The notes: a model not told the origin generated them from the letters alone. A DNA stretch of 28,554 bases from a virus (IMGVR_UViG_3300029448_000303:1-28554), one strand, 5' to 3'. Numbered from the stretch's first letter, positions 16,142-21,943 are shown. Program-made: numbers and translations.

Positions 16142-16880
16142 TTTTTATTTATTAGTTTACGTTCTAATTCGTTTTTCTCTTTTTCAAATGCCAAATACAC
16201 AAATGCTGTGTGTGCTTTTAGTTTGGTAACCTCGTCAAACTTGGTAACATCTCCCTTAGCCAATCCATAGACTGATTGATACCAGCCCCACTTTGATCCA
16301 AAAGTTGACGTTGCTCCGTAGTCAGATTCTCCTCCATCTCTCTGCTCAAATAGTTCAGGGTAGTTTGTAGCAACTCGTTGTTTAAATTGTAAAAAAAAAC
16401 CAGACAACCCATAACAACATCTAAAGGCATTTGCTTAAAAGCATCAGCGTGTTTGCTTCCCTCGTAATCTTCTATCTGGTATCTGTTGTCTTTTTTAACT
16501 GTAACCTCTCTGTATAATACACTCATTGCTTTGTGCATAGTTTGCCAATCGCTTAACGTGTTGTCAAGGTCTATATATTCGCCTAACGTCATATCATCCA
16601 GCTTAGGTATAAAACCATAGGTAACACCATTTAAATCAAACGTAGGTATTAATTTAGGGTCTTGGTCAAACATTAAATTAAGGTCGTTTATAATTTGCTG
16701 CACGTAGGTATATTTAATCTTTGCAATATCCTTTAAATCAAGGTCGCAAAATATCTCTACCATTTTGTGTAGTAGAAAACTTGTGTTTGTGTTTTCCTCT
16801 GTGTTAATAGCTTCAAACCTTTGGTATTGTTCTAAGGTTATATCGCTTAACGATTGTGGTACTAAAATATCAATCTTCAT
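16138..16880 (-). CDS. Tail assembly chaperone, -1 frameshift fusion (GT-type)
   Basis: The predicted fusion joins codons 16880-16380 in the 0 frame with 16380-16138 in the -1 frame at the slippery site TTTAAAC (16380-16386). It has 167 + 80 = 247 residues. The -1 part encodes FEQRDGGESDYGATS and then the hallmark KWGWYQSVYGLAKGDVTKFD plus EVTKLKAHTAFVYLAFEKEK, the conserved second half of tail chaperones in these phages. Lambda G/GT-type pairs work this way: the short form and the fusion bind tape measure and tube subunits in a set ratio. The -1 frame has no ATG of its own, only a TTG at 16407, which supports expression by frameshift. It ends coupled (ATGA) to the next gene. Confidence 0.75.
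16218..16880 (-). CDS. Tail assembly chaperone, 0-frame form (G-type)
   Basis: 220 residues, start ATG at 16880 (MKIDILVPQSLSDITLEQYQ). The N-terminal part is helical with a central strand pair (IPTFDLNGVTYGFIPKLDD), then LGEYIDLD and a helical half (ADAFKQMPLDVVMGCLVFFY). Without frameshift the ribosome continues for another 53 codons to a TAA at 16218-16220, ending LREMLPSLTRLPN. This is the likely major product; the tail module position, downstream frame and slippery site make the assignment. The gene stands behind a terminator (16911-16943), and its leader TTATTGTATTAATATG resembles other starts here. Confidence 0.75.
   Translation of the reverse strand: MKIDILVPQSLSDITLEQYQRFEAINTEENTNTSFLLHKMVEIFCDLDLKDIAKIKYTYVQQIINDLNLMFDQDPKLIPTFDLNGVTYGFIPKLDDMTLGEYIDLDNTLSDWQTMHKAMSVLYREVTVKKDNRYQIEDYEGSKHADAFKQMPLDVVMGCLVFFYNLNNELLQTTLNYLSREMEENLTTEQRQLLDQSGAGINQSMDWLREMLPSLTRLPN
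16380..16386 (-). promoter_or_regulatory. Programmed -1 frameshift slippery heptamer TTTAAAC
   Basis: In the 0 frame the codons read AAT TTA AAC, so T-TTA-AAC is an exact X-XXY-YYZ heptamer in phase. A slip back by one base gives CAA CGA GTT and enters the open -1 frame. A run of nine T (16391-16399, phase GTT TTT TTT TAC) lies just before it and could also slip, at the ribosome or the RNA polymerase. No strong downstream hairpin is obvious by eye. Confidence 0.75.
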
Positions 16881-16910
16881 ATTAATACAATAACATTTGT
16901 TGATTTATGT

Positions 16911-16943
16911 ATAAAAAGAAAGGGGCAACATCTCTGCCACCCC
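16911..16943 (-). terminator. Intrinsic terminator before the tail chaperone gene
   Basis: On the minus strand GGGGTGGCA pairs with TGTTGCCCC (nine pairs, three of them G-U) around a GAGA tetraloop, followed by TTTCTTTTTAT. It lies 26 bases after the stop at 16969 and about 30 bases before the chaperone start. Confidence 0.8.
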
Positions 16944-16968
16944 TAACTAAAACAAACCAAATGAAAAA

Positions 16969-17202
16969 CTATTTAAACGTATTGTACATATATGCGTACA
17001 ACTCATCTATTTTATTTTCAAGCTGCAAACTGCTTTGCTTATATTCTTCTGTACCTTGTTGAATGTTCTTTTGTATTTTAAGGTTTATTGTGCATTTAGG
17101 TGATATGCCTTTTTTGGTAGGTTTAACCTCAACATAATACCCATTATCCCAGCACCACTTCCTGTGTATCCAAGGTCTAAAAAAGTCTTGATCTAAAGCC
17201 AT
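16969..17202 (-). CDS. Conserved hypothetical protein (77 aa)
   Basis: Start taken as ATG at 17202; a TTG two codons upstream is less likely. The N-terminus is aromatic and charged (FFRPWIHRKWCWDNGYYVEV), followed by a Lys-rich stretch and a C-terminal helix (LQLENKIDELYAYMYNTFK). I recall similar small proteins near terminase in flavobacterial phages but know no function. It overlaps the stop of the upstream membrane protein by 10 bases and is followed by a terminator, ending the small transcript that begins near 17560. Confidence 0.6.
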   Translation of the reverse strand: MALDQDFFRPWIHRKWCWDNGYYVEVKPTKKGISPKCTINLKIQKNIQQGTEEYKQSSLQLENKIDELYAYMYNTFK

Positions 17203-17360
17203 ATCCAAAAAACAAGTTTTACAAATGCAAATACTGCTATATAAAATGCACCCATTAAAATTAACATTTCTTTTGTAGCTTTCTTTAAAGCCTTTTTGTT
17301 TTCTTTAGATGTAATTTGTTTTACCATCTTGTACTCGTAACTGTCTTGTATTCGTTTCAT
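17193..17360 (-). CDS. Small single-pass membrane protein (55 aa)
   Basis: I chose the ATG at 17360 (MKRIQDSYEYKMVKQ). The longer frame's ATG at 17384 lies inside the loop of the terminator hairpin, so it is unlikely to be used. Residues 1-31 are Lys-rich; residues about 33-55 (LILMGAFYIAVFAFVKLVFW) form one membrane helix ending at the C-terminus. This is a tail-anchored layout with the basic part in the cytoplasm. Function is unknown; possible roles are host-takeover or superinfection exclusion. It overlaps the next gene by 10 bases. Confidence 0.55.
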   Translation of the reverse strand: MKRIQDSYEYKMVKQITSKENKKALKKATKEMLILMGAFYIAVFAFVKLVFWIWL

Positions 17361-17372
17361 ATTATTGTATTT

Positions 17373-17393
17373 AAAAAGGGGCATTGCTGCCCC
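17373..17393 (-). terminator. Intrinsic terminator-like hairpin at a gene start
   Basis: On the minus strand GGGGCA and TGCCCC pair around a GCAA tetraloop, followed by TTTTT AAATAC. It directly follows the 52-residue gene (stop at 17402) and ends 12 bases before the ATG at 17360. It may act as a partial terminator or attenuator. Confidence 0.7.
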
Positions 17394-17401
17394 CTGTTGT
17401 T

Positions 17402-17560
17402 TTATTGATTAATAAATGTTCCTTTTTCCCATTCGTGGTCAACAAATTCACCCTCAAATGACATTTCCAATGTACCTTCATCTGTAAAATAAAATTTGGC
17501 ATTAGGAAATATTTTTAGTGTTCCTTTAATGATTTGTGTTCTTGTAAATAAATTTTCCAT
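17402..17560 (-). CDS. Small hypothetical protein (52 aa) after large terminase
   Basis: The frame starts with ATG at 17560 and ends with TAA at 17402-17404. The product (MENLFTRTQIIKGTLKIFPN, then FYFTDEGTLEMSFEGEFVDH) is acidic and beta-rich and ends EWEKGTFINQ. It has its own promoter-like sequence 26-57 bases upstream and a terminator nine bases downstream, so it can be a separate short transcript. No family recognised. The tidy promoter-gene-terminator arrangement argues that it is real. Confidence 0.6.
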   Translation of the reverse strand: MENLFTRTQIIKGTLKIFPNAKFYFTDEGTLEMSFEGEFVDHEWEKGTFINQ

Positions 17561-17585
17561 TGTGTTATTGTTTTATGTTTATGAT

Positions 17586-17617
17586 GTAAATATATAACCT
17601 TTTTTTTAATTAACAAA
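17586..17617 (-). promoter_or_regulatory. Bacteroidota-type promoter candidate
   Basis: On the minus strand TTTG (17614-17617), 19 bases, then TATATTTAC (17586-17594), close to the Bacteroidota pattern TTTG...TAnnTTTG. An eight-A tract lies between. It is in the 74-base gap after the large terminase and would give a leader of about 20 bases for the 52-residue gene. Confidence 0.5.
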
Positions 17618-17634
17618 TAATAAACAAAATATTT

Positions 17635-18804
17635 TTAATAAATGTGATATTGCCCTTTGTTAGGGTTGCTTATGGTATCTGTTAATACATATCGTGCTGC
17701 ATCTATGCAGTCTGGATGTTCACCTGTTGGTTTTGGTAGTGTGTTACCATCTCTGTCTGTTGCCCATATATATCCTTGTAGTTCTCTTTTTAGGTTCTTG
17801 CTTCTGCTGGTTATGTATATTTCGTTTTGGTTTATAAGGTTAATTCCAAAGTTTACACTATCCCTACCTTTTGTACAGGGGTAGATATTATGCCCATCCC
17901 TTCTAAGCGTTTCTATGGACTTCGGTTCTGCTTGGTCTGCAATGATATTCTCTGTAATGTTATTCTGTCTTAGAAATAAGCTAACATCCCTTAGAACAGT
18001 ATTAGATTTATAAAACACCTCATCAAATATATAAGCATCGTTATACTTGTAAAGTGATATAATCGTAGTAGGATCAGTATAGCCAAAATCCATACCGTGT
18101 GCTAATAGTCTTGATTCTTGTGGTACTGTGTCTATCTCTTTCCAATCAGGAATACACACACCTTCTAAGCTACCTATTTCACCATCTAAATAAACTCTGC
18201 ACCAGTTCTTCCAATAGGTTGACGTTTTAGCTTTATCTCTTGCTTTTAATAGTTCTTTTACTATGCTTTCAGGTAAGCTGTCATTATCTCTATAAGTAAG
18301 CGTTACAAAGTCTGTATCAGCTTGTCCTATTAATTCCTTGTCTACCCAAAACAAACTTGTTGGGTTGTAGTCAAGCCATATAGTACCAGATGTTCTTATG
18401 GCAAGTTCTTGATAAGAATCAAATCCTGATATAGTATTACTTTCATTTACAAACAACATATCTCTCCTTGCCCCCCTTAATTTACTACTGTCATCTGTGC
18501 TGAAAAACTCTATATAGCTTCCATTAGTAAACGTGTACTTCATTAAAGATTTGTTATGCTGACTTTCTTTGTATCTGTTTAGCCCTTTAAGTATTTGTAT
18601 AAAATCCTTGTATGCACCCCTTCTAAGGGCAGGTACAGTTCCTGTAACTACAGATATAGATAAACCACTATTTCGTATAGCGTAGTCTATTAGAATTAAT
18701 AATATGCAGATAGTCTTTCCTGCACTACTACCACCCCTAACGATTCTTATACGCTGGTTTAGCGTTTGTAACTTTTCAAGTGCTTTTGTTTTCTTTACTC
18801 GCAT
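17635..18804 (-). CDS. terL: Terminase large subunit
   Basis: 389 residues. The ATPase half has a Walker A motif at 24-31 (GGSSAGKT) and a Walker B at 116-121 (MLFVNE), followed by the coupling motif region TIWLDYNPTSLFWVDKE. The nuclease half has the RNase H-fold acidic residues D239 (HGMDFGYTDP), D290 (IIADQAEPKSI) and D365/D368 (HPDCIDAARYV). It powers packaging and cuts concatemers, docking on the portal. At 389 residues it is shorter than most (about 420-550), mainly because the N-terminal extension before Walker A is only 23 residues. ATG at 18804 is the only good start. It follows the small subunit by 30 bases. Confidence 0.95.
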   Translation of the reverse strand: MRVKKTKALEKLQTLNQRIRIVRGGSSAGKTICILLILIDYAIRNSGLSISVVTGTVPALRRGAYKDFIQILKGLNRYKESQHNKSLMKYTFTNGSYIEFFSTDDSSKLRGARRDMLFVNESNTISGFDSYQELAIRTSGTIWLDYNPTSLFWVDKELIGQADTDFVTLTYRDNDSLPESIVKELLKARDKAKTSTYWKNWCRVYLDGEIGSLEGVCIPDWKEIDTVPQESRLLAHGMDFGYTDPTTIISLYKYNDAYIFDEVFYKSNTVLRDVSLFLRQNNITENIIADQAEPKSIETLRRDGHNIYPCTKGRDSVNFGINLINQNEIYITSRSKNLKRELQGYIWATDRDGNTLPKPTGEHPDCIDAARYVLTDTISNPNKGQYHIY

Positions 18805-18834
18805 AAAGGTTGTAGAATAACGGTTAGGTTATCG

Positions 18835-19077
18835 CTAATCTACAAACAACGGTAAGTCCTCGTTGATTGTAATGTCTTTAGTTTCTCTTGGTTTACCTGC
18901 ATAGTAATTATAAAACAACTGTACGTATTTAAAATCACCTTGCTTTAAACCTTCCATTAATGCTTTGTGTGCTAATGGTTCAAGTGGCGTAAGTTTTTCT
19001 ATTAACTCAACCTCTACTGCCTTTGGTTTACGCCCTGCACCTTCTCTTGCACCGCCATTAAATTGCCTCTTATCCAT
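18835..19077 (-). CDS. terS: Terminase small subunit candidate
   Basis: 80 residues beginning MDKRQFNGGAREGAGRKPKA. The GGAREGAGRKP motif is common at the N-terminus of phage small terminase and related DNA-binding proteins. The rest is helical (LTPLEPLAHKALMEGLKQGD) and ends in an acidic tail, INEDLPLFVD. It is short for a terS (usually 120-180) but sits directly upstream of the large subunit, where it should recognise the packaging site. The gap before it (19078-19116) is AT-rich and contains TTGTATAAT, a possible weak promoter. Assignment rests on motif and position. Confidence 0.75.
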   Translation of the reverse strand: MDKRQFNGGAREGAGRKPKAVEVELIEKLTPLEPLAHKALMEGLKQGDFKYVQLFYNYYAGKPRETKDITINEDLPLFVD

Positions 19078-19116
19078 TTGAAAAAGATTGTTTATTCAAT
19101 TATACAATAAAAAAAA

Positions 19117-19194
19117 CTAATCTTTGTTAAAAAACAATGCTATTATTAAAGCGAGTATTGCAGTTAGATAAAATATGGTTATTGCCTCAAACAT
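19117..19194 (-). CDS. 25-residue membrane peptide
   Basis: The frame starts with ATG at 19194, overlapping the stop of the SET gene by eight bases, and ends with TAG at 19117-19119. The peptide MFEAITIFYLTAILALIIAL plus FFNKD is a single hydrophobic helix with charges only at the ends, as in other short membrane peptides. It occupies most of the 109-base gap before the small terminase gene. Possible roles include modulating a host membrane protein. A chance frame cannot be ruled out, but such a clean membrane helix is unlikely in random AT-rich DNA. Confidence 0.45.
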   Translation of the reverse strand: MFEAITIFYLTAILALIIALFFNKD

Positions 19195-19486
19195 CGTACA
19201 AAGTATAATACACAGTTAGTTCTTCGTTAGCCTTTATAGGTTTAATGGTGTATAGATTGCCTATCCTGCCCTTTTTTAATATAAAGCAGTTAGGACTATT
19301 ACTATGGTTTAAAAAGCCTCCTAAGGGTGTTCTAATTTGTTCTTCTAAATAGGGGTTTATAGCATCTACTTTATGGTGTGTTATTCCTAAGTCGTTTCCT
19401 GCTTCTATTTTTTCTGTTGCAAAGACACCAAGACCTTCTATCTTGCTTTTCTTTATAGTTAGTTCTTTAGGTAGTGGTTTATACAT
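19187..19486 (-). CDS. SET-domain protein (putative lysine methyltransferase)
   Basis: 99 residues that are almost wholly SET core. Residues 18-23 (GLGVFA) match the first SET strand pair, 60-67 (NHSNSPNC) the conserved NHS-x-x-PN motif of the S-adenosylmethionine pocket, and 84-94 (IKANEELTVYY) the I-x-x-x-E-E-L-x-x-x-Y end with the catalytic Tyr. There are no pre- or post-SET Cys clusters. The expected reaction is methyl transfer from S-adenosylmethionine to a Lys side chain of an unknown protein, phage or host. It overlaps the stop of the DnaA-like gene by eight bases and the start of a 25-residue membrane peptide. The fold assignment is strong; activity and substrate are unknown. Confidence 0.85.
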   Translation of the reverse strand: MYKPLPKELTIKKSKIEGLGVFATEKIEAGNDLGITHHKVDAINPYLEEQIRTPLGGFLNHSNSPNCFILKKGRIGNLYTIKPIKANEELTVYYTLYDV

Positions 19487-19892
19487 TTAAAAATTTTTTT
19501 AAGTTTCTATAGCGTTGACTTATATTCCTGTGTTCTAATAATAACCTTGTGTACTTTTTTCTGTAGTACATTTCAGGGTTAAGTAGTTTTTGCGTGTGTC
19601 TTAGTTTCTTACCTGTTTGTTTGCGTATTTGTTCGTCAAGTTTAGTAAACAGTTCTAAATAGCTTTGTTCGTATTCTATAAGCACATTATCAAACAACTT
19701 TATACCGTGTAAGACCGTAGCGTGATCCCTACCTACAGGTCTGCCAATATTACTTAAAGGTTGTTGTGTATGTATCCTACATAGCTTAAAGTAAACTGCT
19801 CTGGTATATACTATATCTCTTTTACGTGTTTTAGTGTTTAATGAGTTGTTTGTTTCTTGCTCTACTAATGTTTTAATTTCTTGTGGTGTCAT
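19479..19892 (-). CDS. DnaA domain IV-like DNA-binding protein
   Basis: 137 residues. Residues 22-65 (TRKRDIVYTRAVYFKLCR, then LSNIGRPVGRDHATVLHGI) match the helix-turn-helix and signature loop (GRDHxTVxH) of DnaA domain IV, which reads DnaA boxes. The AAA+ ATPase domain is absent. The C-terminal 60 residues are helical and Lys/Arg-rich. It could bind phage or host origin-like sites, acting as a replication initiator adaptor, a host DnaA competitor or a transcription regulator. No perfect TTATCCACA box was noticed in the window. The start ATG overlaps the stop of the preceding small gene (ATGA). Confidence 0.75.
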   Translation of the reverse strand: MTPQEIKTLVEQETNNSLNTKTRKRDIVYTRAVYFKLCRIHTQQPLSNIGRPVGRDHATVLHGIKLFDNVLIEYEQSYLELFTKLDEQIRKQTGKKLRHTQKLLNPEMYYRKKYTRLLLEHRNISQRYRNLKKFLNV

Positions 19893-20056
19893 ATTTCAAA
19901 TTGTTCTATTATTGCTTTTTGTATCCCTGCACAGGCTTCATATTCTTCGTGTTGCTCATACATTTTCATTGTTTCATACATTTCTTGATAACTTGCACCA
20001 TTGTTTATATCAAGTAATGCCATTAAGTAAAATTCATTCTTTTGTTTTTGGTTCAA
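19889..20056 (-). CDS. Small hypothetical protein (55 aa), intact copy of duplicated gene
   Basis: I take the TTG at 20056, which overlaps the HNH stop, as the start (a later ATG is at 20023); the stop TGA overlaps the start of the DnaA-like gene. The protein is acidic and helical, with FYLMALLDINNGASYQEMYE and, after that, YEACAGIQKAIIEQFEI; the YEACAGI block is familiar from small phage proteins, function unknown. The first 29 codons are duplicated upstream at a 480-base offset (start 20536), where the reading frame is cut off by the HNH gene. TTG starts in both copies overlap a preceding stop, suggesting translational coupling. Confidence 0.6.
   Translation of the reverse strand: MNQKQKNEFYLMALLDINNGASYQEMYETMKMYEQHEEYEACAGIQKAIIEQFEI
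19971..20056. repeat. Direct repeat flanking HNH gene, downstream copy
   Basis: This segment matches 20451-20536 without gaps at an offset of 480 bases. Over the first 66 bases about 60 positions agree, with lower identity toward the TTG start. It encodes the first 29 residues of the small gene. Some differences are synonymous, so the copies have diverged or came from different phages. Confidence 0.85.
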
Positions 20057-20457
20057 AACATTTCTAATTGATTAGTTTTAGTTTTAAGTTTATTGTTTTC
20101 AGAACGTGTTACCCATTTTAAATTTAACAAATGATTGTTGTGTTTGTTTTCATCTATATGATCAACTTGATTGTATTCTAATTTATTTATGTTTTCTAAA
20201 AACGTACAAGCTACTAACCTATGGTGAAGGTAAGTTTTTATTTTACCATCTTCTTGTTGCATTCCAATAACTAAATAACGATTTGATGATTTAGTAGGTG
20301 CTTTTGTTTTGTTATTTTTAAAATCGTATATTTCTCCCCTTTTGTTTATACCATATCTTTTATTTATATGTTCTACTACCTCACAATTATATGCCCAATG
20401 TTTTATAGGCTTAAATTGAAGTAAATAGTTTTCTTCAAAAAGGGTAAGTTGTTTCAT
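20053..20457 (-). CDS. HNH endonuclease (homing-type)
   Basis: The start is taken as ATG at 20457 (MKQLTLFEENYLLQFKPIKH, 134 residues); an upstream ATG at 20481 is also possible but lies deeper in the duplicated segment. An N-terminal NUMOD4-like part (YGINKRGEIYDFKNNKTKAP, then NRYLVIGMQQEDGK) is followed by HHRLVACTFLEN and VDHIDENKHNNHLLNLKWVT, the classic phage HNH nuclease layout with catalytic His in VDHID and Asn in the NNHLLNL part. It nicks or cuts DNA, typically in related phages that lack the insert. The gene is nested in a duplicated small gene, as expected for a free-standing homing endonuclease. Confidence 0.85.
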   Translation of the reverse strand: MKQLTLFEENYLLQFKPIKHWAYNCEVVEHINKRYGINKRGEIYDFKNNKTKAPTKSSNRYLVIGMQQEDGKIKTYLHHRLVACTFLENINKLEYNQVDHIDENKHNNHLLNLKWVTRSENNKLKTKTNQLEMF

Positions 20458-20536
20458 ACATTTCTTGATAAGTTGCCCCATTACTTATATCAAGTAATGC
20501 CATTAGGTAAAATTCTTTTATTTGTTGGTTATTCAA
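20435..20536 (-). pseudogene. Truncated copy of the small gene, interrupted by HNH
   Basis: Starting at TTG 20536, which overlaps the upstream nuclease stop, the frame encodes 33 residues: 29 match the intact copy (23 identical), then four unrelated residues (TYPF) before TGA at 20435-20437. Similarity ends at GAAACA; from there the sequence is the HNH gene's. It may still be translated, coupling the nuclease upstream to the HNH start (20457) inside it. Confidence 0.7.
20451..20536. repeat. Direct repeat flanking HNH gene, upstream copy
   Basis: Partner of 19971-20056. The HNH start codon (20457) falls within this copy, in a different reading frame. The two copies bracket the HNH gene, which suggests that insertion happened with a duplicated or imported stretch of the target gene. 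Confidence 0.85.
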
Positions 20537-21035
20537 TATTTAAATTTTTAACCCAAAACACAAAATCATCAAGGGTTTTAATATATTTTTTTTCTATAAA
20601 ATAAAAGTCTTTTGTATATTTTTTAATTTTATCAAATCTACTTTGCACAAACCAATTATCTTTTTGGCTAACAGGTATTACAAAAGTTGCATTAGTTTTT
20701 TGTGAAATATTTATTATAGCAGATACATTGTGTTTTTTTTTGTCCCAATTTTCTACCATATCAACAATAATATTTTCATAAGGAAAATCATAAATATTAT
20801 TATATGCAACACTAATAGATTTTACTTCAATATTAAAAATGTGTTTATCTGTTTTAATAAATAAGTCACCTTTATCTGTATAATTATTTATTTTTTTATT
20901 TTTAGGTCTTATTCTTAATGAATCAATATGAACATTTAAACCTTTATCTTCAAGTATTTTTTTAACTTGTAATTGATAATCGTACCCTTTTTTTAATTGA
21001 TTAACAAAAGTGCTATGTCCTTTATCCCAATCCAT
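20529..21035 (-). CDS. PD-(D/E)XK-like nuclease, AT-rich accessory gene
   Basis: 168 residues with an N-terminal helix (NQLKKGYDYQLQVKKILEDKG), then YTDKGDLFIKTDKHIFNIEVKS: D57, E70 and K72 have the spacing of a PD-(D/E)XK active site (strand D, then E-x-K). The rest is Lys/Asn/Ile-rich and ends FVFWVKNLNIE. Codons are strikingly A/T-rich, visibly more than in neighbouring genes, which hints at recent acquisition. It starts right after the RecE-like gene's stop and is followed by a coupled TTG start. A homing, restriction or Holliday-junction enzyme is possible. Nuclease fold is probable; substrate unknown. Confidence 0.6.
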   Translation of the reverse strand: MDWDKGHSTFVNQLKKGYDYQLQVKKILEDKGLNVHIDSLRIRPKNKKINNYTDKGDLFIKTDKHIFNIEVKSISVAYNNIYDFPYENIIVDMVENWDKKKHNVSAIINISQKTNATFVIPVSQKDNWFVQSRFDKIKKYTKDFYFIEKKYIKTLDDFVFWVKNLNIE

Positions 21036-21800
21036 TTATAATATACCTCGCATTACATACTGATCTAAATCATTGTCTTGTTCAAAGAAGTATTTGTAGT
21101 TTTCAATACCTTGTATAAATTTATTCTTACCACGTTCTAAAAACTCGTCTGTTACTTCAAAGATTCCAATATCACAACTGTTCTTGTCTACAACTAAAAA
21201 GGTAAACTTCGTACAGTTAAACAATTCCATATACAACCAAGCCTGTAGGTCGTAACCGTATTTGTCCGCTGACCATTTAAAAGAACTAAGGTCTGCTGTA
21301 CTTTTAAGATCTATAAGATGATCACCTTTTAGTATATCAGCCTTACCTCTTATTGCTATTCCTTCCATCATTTCAATAGCTGGTACTTCAAACTCTGCTT
21401 TGTTTAGTAATTGTAATGCAGCTTCATTTCTTAGTAGCGCATCTGTTAAACGTTCTGCTGCAAACTTTTCCTTTACTAAATACACTTCACCGTGTTCTTC
21501 TTTAGCTTGCTTGTAGACGTTTGTGTTGCGTGTACTTGCCGATACAAAATGTAACTTATCTAACTTTTGTGGTTCAAGTATCATCCAATGAAACAACTTA
21601 CCAGCAATCAAAGCAGGTGTTTCAGAATCGCTTCCGTACTTAATAACGTTTCTGTATGTCTTAGGGCTTTTTAAGATTGTTTTAATACTACTGCTGCTTA
21701 ATGCGTGTTTACCTAAATGACCGTAGTAAAATTCATCATCGTACATTTGAGTTAATATTTCATCTTTACCCCAATGTTCACCGTTTAATAATGTAATCAT
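21036..21800 (-). CDS. RecE-like exonuclease (PD-(D/E)XK)
   Basis: 254 residues. Residues 33-45 (ALSSSSIKTILKS) and 66-72 (AGKLFHW) match the N-terminal pattern of RecE/exonuclease VIII-type phage nucleases, with H71 conserved. The active site is KADILKGDHLIDLKST, giving D155, D164 and K166, followed by the Q-x-x-x-Y motif YDLQAWLYME (Q186). Such enzymes resect double-stranded ends to 3' tails for the annealing protein; here ERF (25570-26094) and SSB are in the same module. It is coupled to a small upstream gene by ATGA. Identification is strong by motifs. Confidence 0.85.
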   Translation of the reverse strand: MITLLNGEHWGKDEILTQMYDDEFYYGHLGKHALSSSSIKTILKSPKTYRNVIKYGSDSETPALIAGKLFHWMILEPQKLDKLHFVSASTRNTNVYKQAKEEHGEVYLVKEKFAAERLTDALLRNEAALQLLNKAEFEVPAIEMMEGIAIRGKADILKGDHLIDLKSTADLSSFKWSADKYGYDLQAWLYMELFNCTKFTFLVVDKNSCDIGIFEVTDEFLERGKNKFIQGIENYKYFFEQDNDLDQYVMRGIL

Positions 21801-21943
21801 AGTTTTAATGTTTCGTTTTGTTCTTGTAATCGCTTGTCTATTTCCTGCTGGCAGCGTTTGCCATAAGCATCTAAGCCTTTAGAGGCGTGCTTAGTTAATT
21901 CATCAAAAGAAAGTGATGCGTAATAAAAATCTTCGTAGTTCAT
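21797..21943 (-). CDS. Small hypothetical protein upstream of RecE-like nuclease
   Basis: 48 residues, start ATG at 21943 and stop TGA overlapping the next start (ATGA). It begins MNYEDFYYASLSFDELTKHA and ends with a helix rich in Gln and Glu. It has no Cys cluster or membrane segment. Its place directly ahead of the exonuclease, with coupled translation, suggests a partner or regulator of that enzyme, but no family is recognised. A promoter candidate lies 20-50 bases upstream. Confidence 0.6.
   Translation of the reverse strand: MNYEDFYYASLSFDELTKHASKGLDAYGKRCQQEIDKRLQEQNETLKL

Noticed and set aside
17360-17384. Upstream ATG at 17384 as start of the membrane protein
   Set aside because: The codon lies in the loop/stem of a terminator hairpin; the ATG at 17360 follows an AT-rich leader like other starts.
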